64,000 bases of DNA, taken from GM7GCV1 sp965222065. Its GTDB lineage: Bacteria > Pseudomonadota > Gammaproteobacteria > Pseudomonadales > GM7GCV1. Positions 17,956-26,192 of the stretch are shown piece after piece. Position 1 is the stretch's first letter; every line of letters starts with the position of its first letter. A program made the translations under genes and the position numbers. The DNA lies in NCBI GenBank assembly GCA_965222065.1, contig OZ244933.1, positions 372,001 through 436,000 of the forward strand. Direction: 5' to 3'. The notes under the pieces are model-generated. The model worked only from the letters and a program-made list of their open reading frames with translations, did not search any database and was not told the DNA's origin.

Positions 17956-18636
17956 ATGGGCACGTATTCCAAAACAGCCATAATCAATGCGGCCGCCCTT
18001 GGCGCCTTCGCCATTGGTGCTGCTTTTGTGCTGGGTGTGATCTTTACGGCGACCAGGGAGCCTATTGCCGAGTCCCAGCGACAGGCCGAAGAAAAGGCCT
18101 TGCTTGAAGTGATTGGCAACCTGCCTTTCGATAACGACTTGCTGAATGATCCGACGCCCCTGCCCGACACAATGGCCACGGAGCTGAATACTGAAGGAAA
18201 TGCACGGGTTATCCGGCACCAGGGAGACATACAGGGCTTCATTTTGCCTGCAGTCGCTCCGGATGGCTATTCCGGCAATATCAGTCTGGTCATCGGTGTG
18301 GACACCCAGGGGACACTCTTAGGTGTTCGCGTGGTAGAACATAGAGAAACCCCGGGGCTCGGTGATAAAGTAGACACCAAGAAAAGTGACTGGATACTCC
18401 AGTTTTCCGGCCTTTCCCTGGATAATCCTGAAGAATCCGGGTGGGCAGTACGCAAGGACGGGGGTCAATTTGACGCGTTTACCGGTGCCACGATTACCCC
18501 AAGGGCCGTTGTTAACATGATCCGGACGACACTTATGGCGTATCGTGAAGAATCAGAAACCCTGATTCAACAAGCCAGGCAGGATGAAACAGTAACCGAC
18601 AATATGACGGAGGCAAATACCAGTGGCGACCAATAG
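17956..18636 (+). CDS. rsxG: Electron transport complex subunit RsxG/RnfG
   Basis: Periplasm-facing flavoprotein of 226 residues, with one N-terminal membrane helix (about 9-32) and an FMN-binding domain. The flavinylation motif FTGATITPRA places the FMN-linked residue at about Thr179. ETPGLGDKV is a conserved stretch before it. The gene follows rsxD by 3 bases and overlaps rsxE by 14 bases. Confidence 0.95.
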   Translation: MGTYSKTAIINAAALGAFAIGAAFVLGVIFTATREPIAESQRQAEEKALLEVIGNLPFDNDLLNDPTPLPDTMATELNTEGNARVIRHQGDIQGFILPAVAPDGYSGNISLVIGVDTQGTLLGVRVVEHRETPGLGDKVDTKKSDWILQFSGLSLDNPEESGWAVRKDGGQFDAFTGATITPRAVVNMIRTTLMAYREESETLIQQARQDETVTDNMTEANTSGDQ

Positions 18637-19336
18637 CTTTGCTGAAATCAGCCGCATGGGGCTATGGGATAAAAACCCGGCACTTGTTCAATTGCTGGGG
18701 CTTTGTCCGCTTCTGGCCGTCACAGGCTCGGTGGTGAATGCACTTGGTCTGGGTCTTGCCACCATGCTGGTCCTGGTTGGCTCAAATCTCGTCGTATCCA
18801 TGATTCGCAACCACGTCAACGATGTGATTCGCCTGCCCGCGTTCGTCATGATTATTGCCGCGTTCACTACCTGTACCGAGCTGCTCATGAAAGCCTTTAC
18901 CTATGAGTTATACCTCATACTGGGCCTGTTTATTTCGTTAATTGTGACCAACTGCACCATTCTTGGTCGCGCCGAAGCCTTTGCCAGCAAAAATTCAATC
19001 TGGCCCTCGGTCGTAGACGGTTTCATGATGTCTCTTGGCTTTATGGGCGTGCTGCTGGTTCTGGGAGCAATTCGTGAATTTCTTGGCACAGGCGCTCTTT
19101 TTGCCGACATGCACCTGCTGTTCGGGGAAGCTGCACGCAGCTGGGAAATCACATTGCTCGATATTCAATCCGGCTTTCTGGTTGCGGTTTTGCCACCAGG
19201 CGCGTTCATGGTGACCGGGCTGCTTATTGCCCTTAAAAACCTGATCGACAAACAAATCGAAGATCGCCGGGCTGCCCGTGCCGAACCGGTAAAAGTAGGT
19301 TCAAGGCGTGTCCGTACGACCGGACATATAAGCTAG
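18623..19336 (+). CDS. rsxE: Electron transport complex subunit RsxE/RnfE
   Basis: Integral membrane subunit of 237 residues, paralogous to RsxA, with about six helices. NPALVQLLGLCPLLAVT and LIVTNCTILGRAEAFA contain the paired Cys residues of the membrane iron site. The start is GTG at 18623 inside the end of rsxG, with GGAGG upstream. In enterobacteria the operon continues into nth; here nth is 13 kb away and pdxH follows instead. Confidence 0.95.
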   Translation: MATNSFAEISRMGLWDKNPALVQLLGLCPLLAVTGSVVNALGLGLATMLVLVGSNLVVSMIRNHVNDVIRLPAFVMIIAAFTTCTELLMKAFTYELYLILGLFISLIVTNCTILGRAEAFASKNSIWPSVVDGFMMSLGFMGVLLVLGAIREFLGTGALFADMHLLFGEAARSWEITLLDIQSGFLVAVLPPGAFMVTGLLIALKNLIDKQIEDRRAARAEPVKVGSRRVRTTGHIS

Positions 19337-19345
19337 AGGTTAAGT

Positions 19346-19984
19346 ATGTCTATTGATGCCTATCTTGGCCCCATGTTTACGTCGGAGCCCTTGCATAAAT
19401 CAATGCTGCATGAGGATCCCCTTGAACAGTTTCATCGCTGGTATTCAGAAGCAGAACAAAAGTGCAGCAACTATGCCAACCCCATGGCACTGGCAACCTG
19501 CGGGCTGGATGGTCAGCCAATTGTCAGAACCGTGCTGCTAAAGGGGTTTGATCACCGCGGGTTTAATTTCTATACCAATTACGAAAGCCGAAAAGGCAAA
19601 CAGTTGGCTGAAAACCCCAGGGCATCTGCCTGTTTCTATTGGGAAGAGCTTGAGCGTCAGGTCATTGTTACCGGCCAGGTGTCAAAAATGAACCCGGAAG
19701 AGTCAGACGATTACTTCCTGACGCGACCACGTGGCAGTCAAATCGGAGCTCATGTTTCCAAACAGAGCCAGCCAATAGAAGAACGAAAAACGCTAGAGGA
19801 CGAGGCCACTGAGCTGGAAACCCAGTATTTTGACAAGCCCGTACCCCGCCCGGAAAACTGGGGTGGCTATCGTCTCGCCCCCGATAGTATTGAATTCTGG
19901 CAGGGACAGCCTGACAGGTTGCACGACCGGTTTATATACACCAGAAAAGACAACGGCTGGATGATTACTCGCTACGCACCATAG
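19346..19984 (+). CDS. pdxH: Pyridoxine/pyridoxamine 5'-phosphate oxidase
   Basis: FMN-dependent oxidase making pyridoxal 5'-phosphate from PNP or PMP, the last step of the pathway that PdxB feeds. The 212 residues match the family (E. coli 218). RTVLLKGFDHRGFNFYTNY and SRKGKQL bind FMN, and the C-terminal RPENWGGYR, WQG and RLHDR motifs bind substrate. AGAGG precedes the ATG. It follows rsxE by 9 bases on the same strand and may read through from the rsx operon. Confidence 0.97.
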   Translation: MSIDAYLGPMFTSEPLHKSMLHEDPLEQFHRWYSEAEQKCSNYANPMALATCGLDGQPIVRTVLLKGFDHRGFNFYTNYESRKGKQLAENPRASACFYWEELERQVIVTGQVSKMNPEESDDYFLTRPRGSQIGAHVSKQSQPIEERKTLEDEATELETQYFDKPVPRPENWGGYRLAPDSIEFWQGQPDRLHDRFIYTRKDNGWMITRYAP

Positions 19985-20004
19985 GTGCTCGTATTTTTAC
20001 GCCC

Positions 20005-20319
20005 CTATATATCTGCCCTTTTAAAAAAATCATAGGCCGGCTCCTCATAGGGATGGCTGTCCAGTAAAGCCTGCTTGACGCTCCCTGCTGTTTCGTCATC
20101 AACCAGGATCTCAATTCGCCATTCAGGCACCCTCTCCAGTTCATCCTGGCTGCCCAAATGCGGGTTGCTGCCTGCCAAAGGACGAAACTGCCCTTCGCCG
20201 CGCACCTGCCAGCAACACTGATCATAGTCACCCTGTTTGCCGGCACCGGCCAAAAAAAGTGCCTTTTTTACAGTTTCAAGGTGGTTTTCTGGGATATAGG
20301 CCACAAGTTTGTAGGACAA
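20005..20319 (-). CDS. YqfO/NIF3 insert-domain-like protein
   Basis: A 104-residue protein similar to the small CutA-like domain inserted in YqfO/NIF3 proteins (AGAGKQGDYDQCCWQVRGEGQFRPL, then HPYEEPAYD near the C-terminus). Stand-alone versions of this size are common in pseudomonads; they probably form trimers, but their function is unknown. The frame is open to 20367, but TTG at 20319 is preceded by GGAGAG at the right spacing and gives a family-like length beginning SYKLVAYIP, so I choose it. It converges with pdxH. Confidence 0.85.
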   Translation of the reverse strand: MSYKLVAYIPENHLETVKKALFLAGAGKQGDYDQCCWQVRGEGQFRPLAGSNPHLGSQDELERVPEWRIEILVDDETAGSVKQALLDSHPYEEPAYDFFKRADI

Positions 20320-20531
20320 TTCTTCTCTCCTGATCGGTTCAACGTTAATGTACGATTGAGTTAGCAAGTATGTTAACCGCTAAGGTTGGCGAAAAAAGCC
20401 CGGGGCGATTGTTGCAAACGGCCAGTTCGGAATCAGGGGTCACATATTCCTTCTGGTCAGTTTAATTTTCTCCGTGCATAAAACGCCAAACTTCAAAAAC
20501 TATAAGAAAAGGTAAATGTCGGGTAAATCAA

Positions 20532-21770
20532 ATGTCAGAGCTCTCCTTTCATTCTCATGGCTCTTTTTATGTCAAAGCAAGCCAGAAACTTCTATGTATC
20601 TTGTCCATGTATCTGTGCGCAGGTATTTTCAGTCATTCTGCACTGGCACAAAACTACATTACTAACGGCGTTGGCGCCTATACTGAGTTTAGCGAACAAT
20701 CGCTTTTGATCAGACTGGAACTGGAAGCCCCTGCAGCAAACGCCGTAGAGGTTATGGCGGCGGATACCAACAAAAAACTATCATTTCGCCTTATGCAAAA
20801 CCGGTCGCCCCGCGCCTGGAGCAAAATCTGGATTCAGAATCTGTCCATTAATAACACTGCGGACACTTTGGGCACGCAAACAGACGACCTGATCGCCATG
20901 ACCCAGGCCGTCAAAGGCACACTTAGAACAGGCGATCTGGTTGAATTTGAGCGAGTCGCCCCTGACCTCACCATCATGTCGGTTAACGGGATTGAAATTG
21001 CCGATTTTGAAACACCAGGTTTCTTTGAATTCCTGTTAACCGCATTTATTGGCCCGGTCCCGCCCAGCAGTGAATTGAAAAATCAATTGCTGGCAGAGGG
21101 ACAACGCTTTGGGCAAGAAGCTATTTTGTTTGACTCTCTCGGTTTTACCCAGGAAAGAGTTGCCCAAATAGCCAGCTGGAATGTGCCCGAAGTGCCTGAC
21201 GTTGCCGATACAACCGAATCCGAAGAAGCAGCTGAAACCGATGTAGACGAAGCAGTCGAGCTGGCTGGCGAAGAGACAGAGGCCGCGACAACAGCCACTT
21301 CGGAAGAAGAAACGGACGTGGCAGCCGATCCAGCCACAACGGCTCTCGAGGATGAAACTGGCGAAGAAACACAAGAGGTTTCAGTCGACGAAACAGCCCC
21401 AATCGCCAGCGGGGAAGAATCTGAACCAGTCAACGAAGACGAGGATGAGGCCCCGGTGATGATTACGGCGGAATCGTTACTGGCGGCTCAAAATTACCAG
21501 CGTTCTGTTCTTCAGGCAGTGTATCGGGAACTGGAATACCCTAGCTCTGCGCTTCGCCGAAACCGGGAAGGTTCATTGCGGCTGGCGATCGCCATCAATG
21601 CAAATGGCCTGGTTTCATCTGCCGAGGTTATCGACAGCGCAGAATTTGATGTTTTCGATGAAGCAGCAATTAATGCCATTGAAGCCGCATCGCCTTTTGA
21701 CCCCTTGCCCGAAGGAACCCTGGAGATCCCGATGCTACTTGAGATTCCTATCGCTTTCCGTCTGGAGTGA
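20532..21770 (+). CDS. Periplasmic chalcone-isomerase-like/TonB C-terminal fusion protein
   Basis: This 412-residue protein has a Sec signal peptide (hydrophobic core around residues 20-38, cleavage near ALAQ). Residues about 45-195 look like the bacterial chalcone-isomerase-like periplasmic domain (RAWSKIWIQNLSINN, GTLRTGDLVEFER, GFFEFLLTAFIGPVPPS). An acidic linker rich in Glu, Asp, Thr and Ala runs from about 218 to 315. Residues about 321-412 are a TonB C-terminal domain (VYRELEYPSSALRRNREGS, AINAIEAASPFDPLP). There is no cytoplasmic anchor or Pro-Lys linker as in true TonB, so energy transduction is doubtful; an envelope structural or scaffold role seems likelier. The 3' end overlaps the convergent gene by 36 bases. 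Confidence 0.82.
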   Translation: MSELSFHSHGSFYVKASQKLLCILSMYLCAGIFSHSALAQNYITNGVGAYTEFSEQSLLIRLELEAPAANAVEVMAADTNKKLSFRLMQNRSPRAWSKIWIQNLSINNTADTLGTQTDDLIAMTQAVKGTLRTGDLVEFERVAPDLTIMSVNGIEIADFETPGFFEFLLTAFIGPVPPSSELKNQLLAEGQRFGQEAILFDSLGFTQERVAQIASWNVPEVPDVADTTESEEAAETDVDEAVELAGEETEAATTATSEEETDVAADPATTALEDETGEETQEVSVDETAPIASGEESEPVNEDEDEAPVMITAESLLAAQNYQRSVLQAVYRELEYPSSALRRNREGSLRLAIAINANGLVSSAEVIDSAEFDVFDEAAINAIEAASPFDPLPEGTLEIPMLLEIPIAFRLE

Positions 21771-22097
21771 CAGTGACTCTATAAACTCTTCAAGTGCACT
21801 TTTCGCTTCGGGCTCGAGACAAAGCCGTCTTTTGCTATCAGCATAGACGGCTTTCTTGTCGGTCAGTGCTTCGCAGGCCAGACGAATTTTTTCCAGGTCA
21901 TCGTCATAACGAATGGGTACCGCGATAAATATCTCCCAATCCGATTCCGTGGCTTCTCCGGAGAGGGCCAGCTCGAAGAGAGCCAACAGGTTTTTCTCGG
22001 TCAGCCGATAGACCGGGGGTTTAAAATAAATCAGGCCAAGAAATACGATCAGCAGAAATAGAGTAATAACGACCGTCAGTCCAATCAACGACCACAT
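21735..22097 (-). CDS. Conserved hypothetical single-pass membrane protein
   Basis: A 120-residue protein with one N-terminal membrane helix (about 4-25) and a soluble acidic domain containing LFELALSGEATESDWEIF and LACEALTDKKAVYADSKRR. I do not recognise a family with a known function. It lies 6 bases downstream of the acyltransferase gene on the same strand and its last 36 bases are antisense to the end of the TonB-fusion gene. Confidence 0.75.
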   Translation of the reverse strand: MWSLIGLTVVITLFLLIVFLGLIYFKPPVYRLTEKNLLALFELALSGEATESDWEIFIAVPIRYDDDLEKIRLACEALTDKKAVYADSKRRLCLEPEAKSALEEFIESLSLQTESDRNLK

Positions 22098-22103
22098 ATC
22101 AAA

Positions 22104-22715
22104 CTAGCTTCGCCCGGTATAGGGGACAAAATATTCGCGGATGGTGTCCAGATCCTGATCGATATTGCCGACCAGCTCGAATGGGTCGCCAACATGAATT
22201 TGACGGGAAGGATAATCAATGGAAACAGGTACTACCGGAACACCGGTAACATAGGCCACGCGCAAAAAGCCGCTTTTCCAGCGAGACACCGATTTACGTG
22301 TGCCCTCCGGTGTTATCGCATACCAAAGCTTGTCTGAAGACTCAAACTCCTGCACCAACTGCTCTACGATGCCTGTAGGCTTGGCTCGATCAATGGGAAT
22401 ACCACCTGTGCGCTTGATAATCAGTGACAAAGGCCAAATCATGGCCTGTTTCTTGATCAGGTACTGAAATTTAAGCTCCAGCGCCCATAGACCACATACC
22501 CCAATAATCCAGTCCCAGTTAGAGCTATGGGGCGCAACCACGGCGATCAGCTTGGGTGCATCTACAAAACCTCCAGTAACCTTCCACCCAAGGAGATGCA
22601 ATCCCCGTAGCCCGATACGGGACAACAAAGGGTGAACCGTACGAGGTGCCTCCGCCGGAATAATGATATCCAGCGGGGAACGCTTACCGGTTTTTACAGG
22701 GGTGTTGGTAGTCAA
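22104..22715 (-). CDS. 1-acyl-glycerol-3-phosphate acyltransferase-like protein
   Basis: PlsC-family acyltransferase of 203 residues. The catalytic H-x4-D motif is PHSSNWDW, and the acceptor-phosphate-binding motif is TPEGTRK. Such proteins transfer acyl chains to lysophosphatidate or related lipids at the inner membrane; the exact acceptor is unknown. The start is TTG at 22715, immediately after the prfC stop codon, so translation is probably coupled to prfC; no better start is visible. The 21735 gene follows it. Confidence 0.86.
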   Translation of the reverse strand: MTTNTPVKTGKRSPLDIIIPAEAPRTVHPLLSRIGLRGLHLLGWKVTGGFVDAPKLIAVVAPHSSNWDWIIGVCGLWALELKFQYLIKKQAMIWPLSLIIKRTGGIPIDRAKPTGIVEQLVQEFESSDKLWYAITPEGTRKSVSRWKSGFLRVAYVTGVPVVPVSIDYPSRQIHVGDPFELVGNIDQDLDTIREYFVPYTGRS

Positions 22716-24296
22716 CTAATGTTCTCGTGTTGCTCGGAAGGTGACATCGGGAAATCTTTCCTGCATCAATGACAGATTGACACGGCTACTGGCCAAATAG
22801 GTAATGTGGCCCGCTCCATCCACGGCAATACCATCCTGGGCCTTGCGACGAAATTCAGACTCTTGCTTATTGTCCGGAAACTCCAGCCAGCGCGACGTGT
22901 ACACGTTAATGGGCTCATAAATCGCCTCAACCTTGTATTCATCTTTTAACCGGAATGCGACGACTTCAAACTGCAACACCCCCACCGCACCGACAATGAT
23001 GTCATTGTTCCGCTCAGGGAAAAACACCTGAACCGAGCCTTCTTCAGAAAGCTGTTGAAGACCTTTATGTAACTGTTTCATTTTTAAGGGATCTTTAAGG
23101 ACAATGCGGCGGAAAAGCTCCGGGGAAAAGTTAGGTATTCCCTTAAATCTGGCCATTTCACCTTCGGTAAATGTATCCCCGATCTGGATGGAACCGTGAT
23201 TGTGCAGCCCGATAATGTCGCCGGCTGTGGCTTCAATAACTGCTTCGCGTTCGCCTGCCATGAACGTAACTGCGTCTGCGATCTTGACATCTTTACCGGT
23301 ACGCACCTGCCTCATTTTCATCCCTTTGTGGTACGTCCCGGAACATATACGTAAAAAGGCCATGCGGTCGCGATGCCTGGGGTCCATATTGGCCTGGATT
23401 TTGAAGACAAACCCGGAGAACTTGTCTTCCTTTGGCTGTACTTCGCGCACTTCATTCTCACGCGAACGCGGTGCAGGCGCCCATTCAACAAAGTCATTCA
23501 ACATTTCACGCACGCCAAAATTACCCAATGCCGTGCCAAAGAAAACAGGCGTCAACTCGCCTGCAAGATAGGCCTCCAAGTCAAATGCATGGGTAGCACC
23601 GCGCACGAGCTCAATTTCTTCCAGCAAATCTTCATAATAACTGCCCAGTAATTGGCGCGCCTCTTCAGACTCCAGGCCCTGGATCTGGATATCTTCAGGA
23701 ACCTTGCTTCCAGAGCCATGCTTATAGACATGTATAACGTCAGTGTAGAGGTTATAAACCCCCTTGAACTCCTTGCCCATCCCCAGTGGCCAGTTAATCG
23801 GCGCACAGGCAATATTCAATACGTTTTCTATTTCATCCAACACATCGACCGGGTCTCGAATATCCCGGTCCATTTTGTTGATAAAGCTGACAATCGGGGT
23901 ATCGCGCAGCCGACAGACATCCATCAACTTGATGGTGCGATCCTCCACACCCTTGGCCCCGTCAATCACCATCAGCACGGAATCCACTGCCGTCAGGGTT
24001 CGGTAGGTATCCTCGGAGAAGTCCTCGTGCCCCGGTGTATCCAGCAGGTTGACCACCCTGCCCTTGTAGGGGAACTGCATGACCGCCGTGGTGACAGAGA
24101 TGCCTCTTTCCTGCTCCATGGACATCCAGTCAGAGGTGGCCTTGCGACCATCTCTCTTGGCCTTGACCGCCCCCGCAACCTGAATGGCATTGCCATACAG
24201 CAAGAGTTTTTCCGTTATGGTTGTTTTACCCGCGTCGGGGTGACTGATAATCGCAAACGTTCGTCGTTTGTCGATCTCCTGGGCTAGATTGGGCAT
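22716..24296 (-). CDS. prfC: Peptide chain release factor 3
   Basis: GTPase that recycles RF1 and RF2 from the ribosome after termination. The 526 residues contain the G1 loop SHPDAGKTTITEK, the G3 motif DTPGHEDFSEDT and the G4 motif NKMDR, plus the RF3-specific domains II and III (FVFKIQANMDPRHRDRMAF, GVLQFEVVAFRLKDEY). It is the first gene of a likely prfC-acyltransferase-membrane-protein unit. Confidence 0.97.
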   Translation of the reverse strand: MPNLAQEIDKRRTFAIISHPDAGKTTITEKLLLYGNAIQVAGAVKAKRDGRKATSDWMSMEQERGISVTTAVMQFPYKGRVVNLLDTPGHEDFSEDTYRTLTAVDSVLMVIDGAKGVEDRTIKLMDVCRLRDTPIVSFINKMDRDIRDPVDVLDEIENVLNIACAPINWPLGMGKEFKGVYNLYTDVIHVYKHGSGSKVPEDIQIQGLESEEARQLLGSYYEDLLEEIELVRGATHAFDLEAYLAGELTPVFFGTALGNFGVREMLNDFVEWAPAPRSRENEVREVQPKEDKFSGFVFKIQANMDPRHRDRMAFLRICSGTYHKGMKMRQVRTGKDVKIADAVTFMAGEREAVIEATAGDIIGLHNHGSIQIGDTFTEGEMARFKGIPNFSPELFRRIVLKDPLKMKQLHKGLQQLSEEGSVQVFFPERNNDIIVGAVGVLQFEVVAFRLKDEYKVEAIYEPINVYTSRWLEFPDNKQESEFRRKAQDGIAVDGAGHITYLASSRVNLSLMQERFPDVTFRATREH

Positions 24297-24350
24297 ATAT
24301 CCTGATTACTTGTCTGTGCGTATTTAAACGCGTTGAAATAAAAGGCGCGC

Positions 24351-24356
24351 ATTATA
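24351..24356 (-). promoter_or_regulatory. Candidate -10 element for prfC
   Basis: On the minus strand TATAAT matches the sigma-70 -10 consensus exactly, 54 bases upstream of the prfC ATG. The -35 region is weak, so only the -10 is called. Confidence 0.4.
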
Positions 24357-24475
24357 CCTGTGGCAATGCCCTCTGCATGCCTCGTTTTCAAGTACAGTTA
24401 GATGCAGAAGGCTATACCCTGGAGCATTATGAACTTATGCTTGGTATATGCACTCCAATCCGGAGATTAATTACC

Positions 24476-24946
24476 TTGGACAGAAGCTTGAACACAAAAA
24501 AAATAAATATCCTTATTTGGGTGTTGGTTGCCTGGTCAGCTTTTGTGTTGATCCAATCCCTGTTTTTCAAGTTTCAGGGACACGAAGAAACCCGAATCAT
24601 TTTCGGAACCATAGGTGAATGGATGTCCGGTATTGATCTATTGGCCTGGGCCGCAGGCCCTTTCGCAGCCTATGGCGGCTACGTGATTGGCACTGTAGAG
24701 CTTGTTGCCGCCGGTTTGCTGTTTGTGCCTAAAACCCGTATTTACGGAGCCATTCTCACTTTTGCTGTACTGTCAGGCGCCCTGTTTTTTCATTTGGGTA
24801 CTCCGCTCGGTGTAGACCGGGTTATTAACGCCCAGGGAGATACCGATGGCGGAGCACTGTTTTACATGGCCTGCTCTGTGTGGCTGTCCTCAGTTGTTAT
24901 ACTGGGACTTGACTGGTTCAATTTACGGAAGGCCGAACTGGCGTAA
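24476..24946 (+). CDS. DoxX/DUF417-like integral membrane protein
   Basis: A small membrane protein with about four hydrophobic helices; GTIGEWM, a glycine-rich GGYVIGTVELVAAGLLFVP helix and a loop HLGTPLGVDR resemble DoxX-type and related families of unknown function. The frame is open to ATG 24377, but TTG 24476 has GGAGA 9 bases upstream and starts just before the first helix, giving 156 residues. The choice of start is tentative. It is divergent from prfC. Confidence 0.68.
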   Translation: MDRSLNTKKINILIWVLVAWSAFVLIQSLFFKFQGHEETRIIFGTIGEWMSGIDLLAWAAGPFAAYGGYVIGTVELVAAGLLFVPKTRIYGAILTFAVLSGALFFHLGTPLGVDRVINAQGDTDGGALFYMACSVWLSSVVILGLDWFNLRKAELA

Positions 24947-24972
24947 TTACGGCAAAATCAAAGGGGTACATT

Positions 24973-25500
24973 TTGCAGATATCCAAATTAATTGATGCCA
25001 ATATCCATAGCCTGAAAATGGCTGAAACGATTCTGCTTCGGCTTAGCGATGCCCAGTACAGAGCGACCCCAAAACCTTTCAATGCCAACCTTGGCAAGCA
25101 TCTGAGGCATATTACTGATCACTATCAGCGCCTGTTTGACGGCCTGCCCGGAGCACAGGTTGAATACGACCGGCGCGACCGGTGCGAAAACGAAGAAAAA
25201 GAGCGGTCGACGATGATTTTGCGTCTTCGGTTTATCAGCAGCCAGCTCCAGCAGTTGCAGGAAAATAAATTAGAAGATCAACCTCTTGCCGTGTTTCTCA
25301 CCGTGAACGACAAGGAACAGGATGCGCCTTCCGTGCCCAGCACGCTCAGCAGGGAACTGGTCTTTCTGCAAAGTCACAGCGTGCACCATTTCGCCATTAT
25401 CGCTGCCATTCTCAGAGTGCAGGGTATCCAGTTTGATCCGGACTTTGGTATCGCCCCCTCTACCCTGAAGTACGAACACGGAAAGCAATGTGCACCCTGA
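24973..25500 (+). CDS. DinB/YfiT-like family protein
   Basis: A 175-residue all-helical DinB-fold protein. The metal-binding histidines are visible in GKHLRHITDHYQRL (about residues 42-55) and LQSHSVHHFAII (about 132-143). Family members are often thiol-dependent transferases or hydrolases; the substrate here is unknown. The start is TTG with AAGGGG upstream. It overlaps the next gene by 13 bases and forms a tight three-gene operon with it and the ATP-grasp gene. Confidence 0.85.
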   Translation: MQISKLIDANIHSLKMAETILLRLSDAQYRATPKPFNANLGKHLRHITDHYQRLFDGLPGAQVEYDRRDRCENEEKERSTMILRLRFISSQLQQLQENKLEDQPLAVFLTVNDKEQDAPSVPSTLSRELVFLQSHSVHHFAIIAAILRVQGIQFDPDFGIAPSTLKYEHGKQCAP

Positions 25501-26192
25501 CCTGGAACCACTCCACCAATGGCTACCACATACATTTCAACCGTGACGAAAGCCGCCTGAGAGCACGGGGAATACCACCGGAACGTCATACACAAAACGC
25601 CGTACAGTTTCTTGCCCCTACAGACCCGCAGGCACAGGGCACCTGGGCACTCTGTAACGAACACGGCCTAAGCGTTTGCCTGCTCAATAACTATGTTGAT
25701 ATCACCCCCCTGGCAGGACAGCGCAGCCGGGGGCTGCTTGTACGGGATCTCAGCTGTGCCAGAACATCCAAAGAAGCGCTATCCCGCATCCAGGCCGTGG
25801 ATATCTCTTGCTACAGCCCGTTTGACGCCTTCTTATTTGATCGAACCGGGGCTCGTGAAATTAGCTGGAATGGCAGAGAGCTCTCTATCAGGATATCTGA
25901 AGAAGGCTTCAAGTCATCCTCAGGCTTCGATACCAGCCAGGTGATCAGTGGCCGTAGAGAGCAATTCGAACGGTCACAGAAAGATGTGGACAGTCTGCGT
26001 CAGCTCCATCGAAGTCACGACCCTGAAAAATCAGGCTATTCCGTTTGTATGCACCGTGAAGATGCCAGCACCCAGAGTTATACCGAAATCATTATGGAAG
26101 CTCAGAGGGCCACCATGTTTTACACGGATGGACCGCCCTGCTCGGCCCGACAAACCTGCTCAATTGAACTGCCTCTAAAAGCCGACCTGTGA
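25488..26192 (+). CDS. NRDE (TANGO2-like) family protein
   Basis: This 234-residue protein begins MCTLTW, with Cys2 in the position of the N-terminal nucleophile of Ntn-type hydrolases, and has the family-defining NRDESRLRARG motif near residues 18-28. Bacterial NRDE proteins are uncharacterised; the human relative TANGO2 is linked to lipid or haem homeostasis. It overlaps DinB upstream by 13 bases and the ATP-grasp gene downstream by 4 bases (GTGA), so the three products are probably made together. Confidence 0.86.
   Translation: MCTLTWNHSTNGYHIHFNRDESRLRARGIPPERHTQNAVQFLAPTDPQAQGTWALCNEHGLSVCLLNNYVDITPLAGQRSRGLLVRDLSCARTSKEALSRIQAVDISCYSPFDAFLFDRTGAREISWNGRELSIRISEEGFKSSSGFDTSQVISGRREQFERSQKDVDSLRQLHRSHDPEKSGYSVCMHREDASTQSYTEIIMEAQRATMFYTDGPPCSARQTCSIELPLKADL

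Noticed and set aside
20434..20448. GGGGTCACATATTCC, partly like the REP-type stem at 29525
   Set aside because: Only the GGGGTCA part matches and no complementary arm follows.
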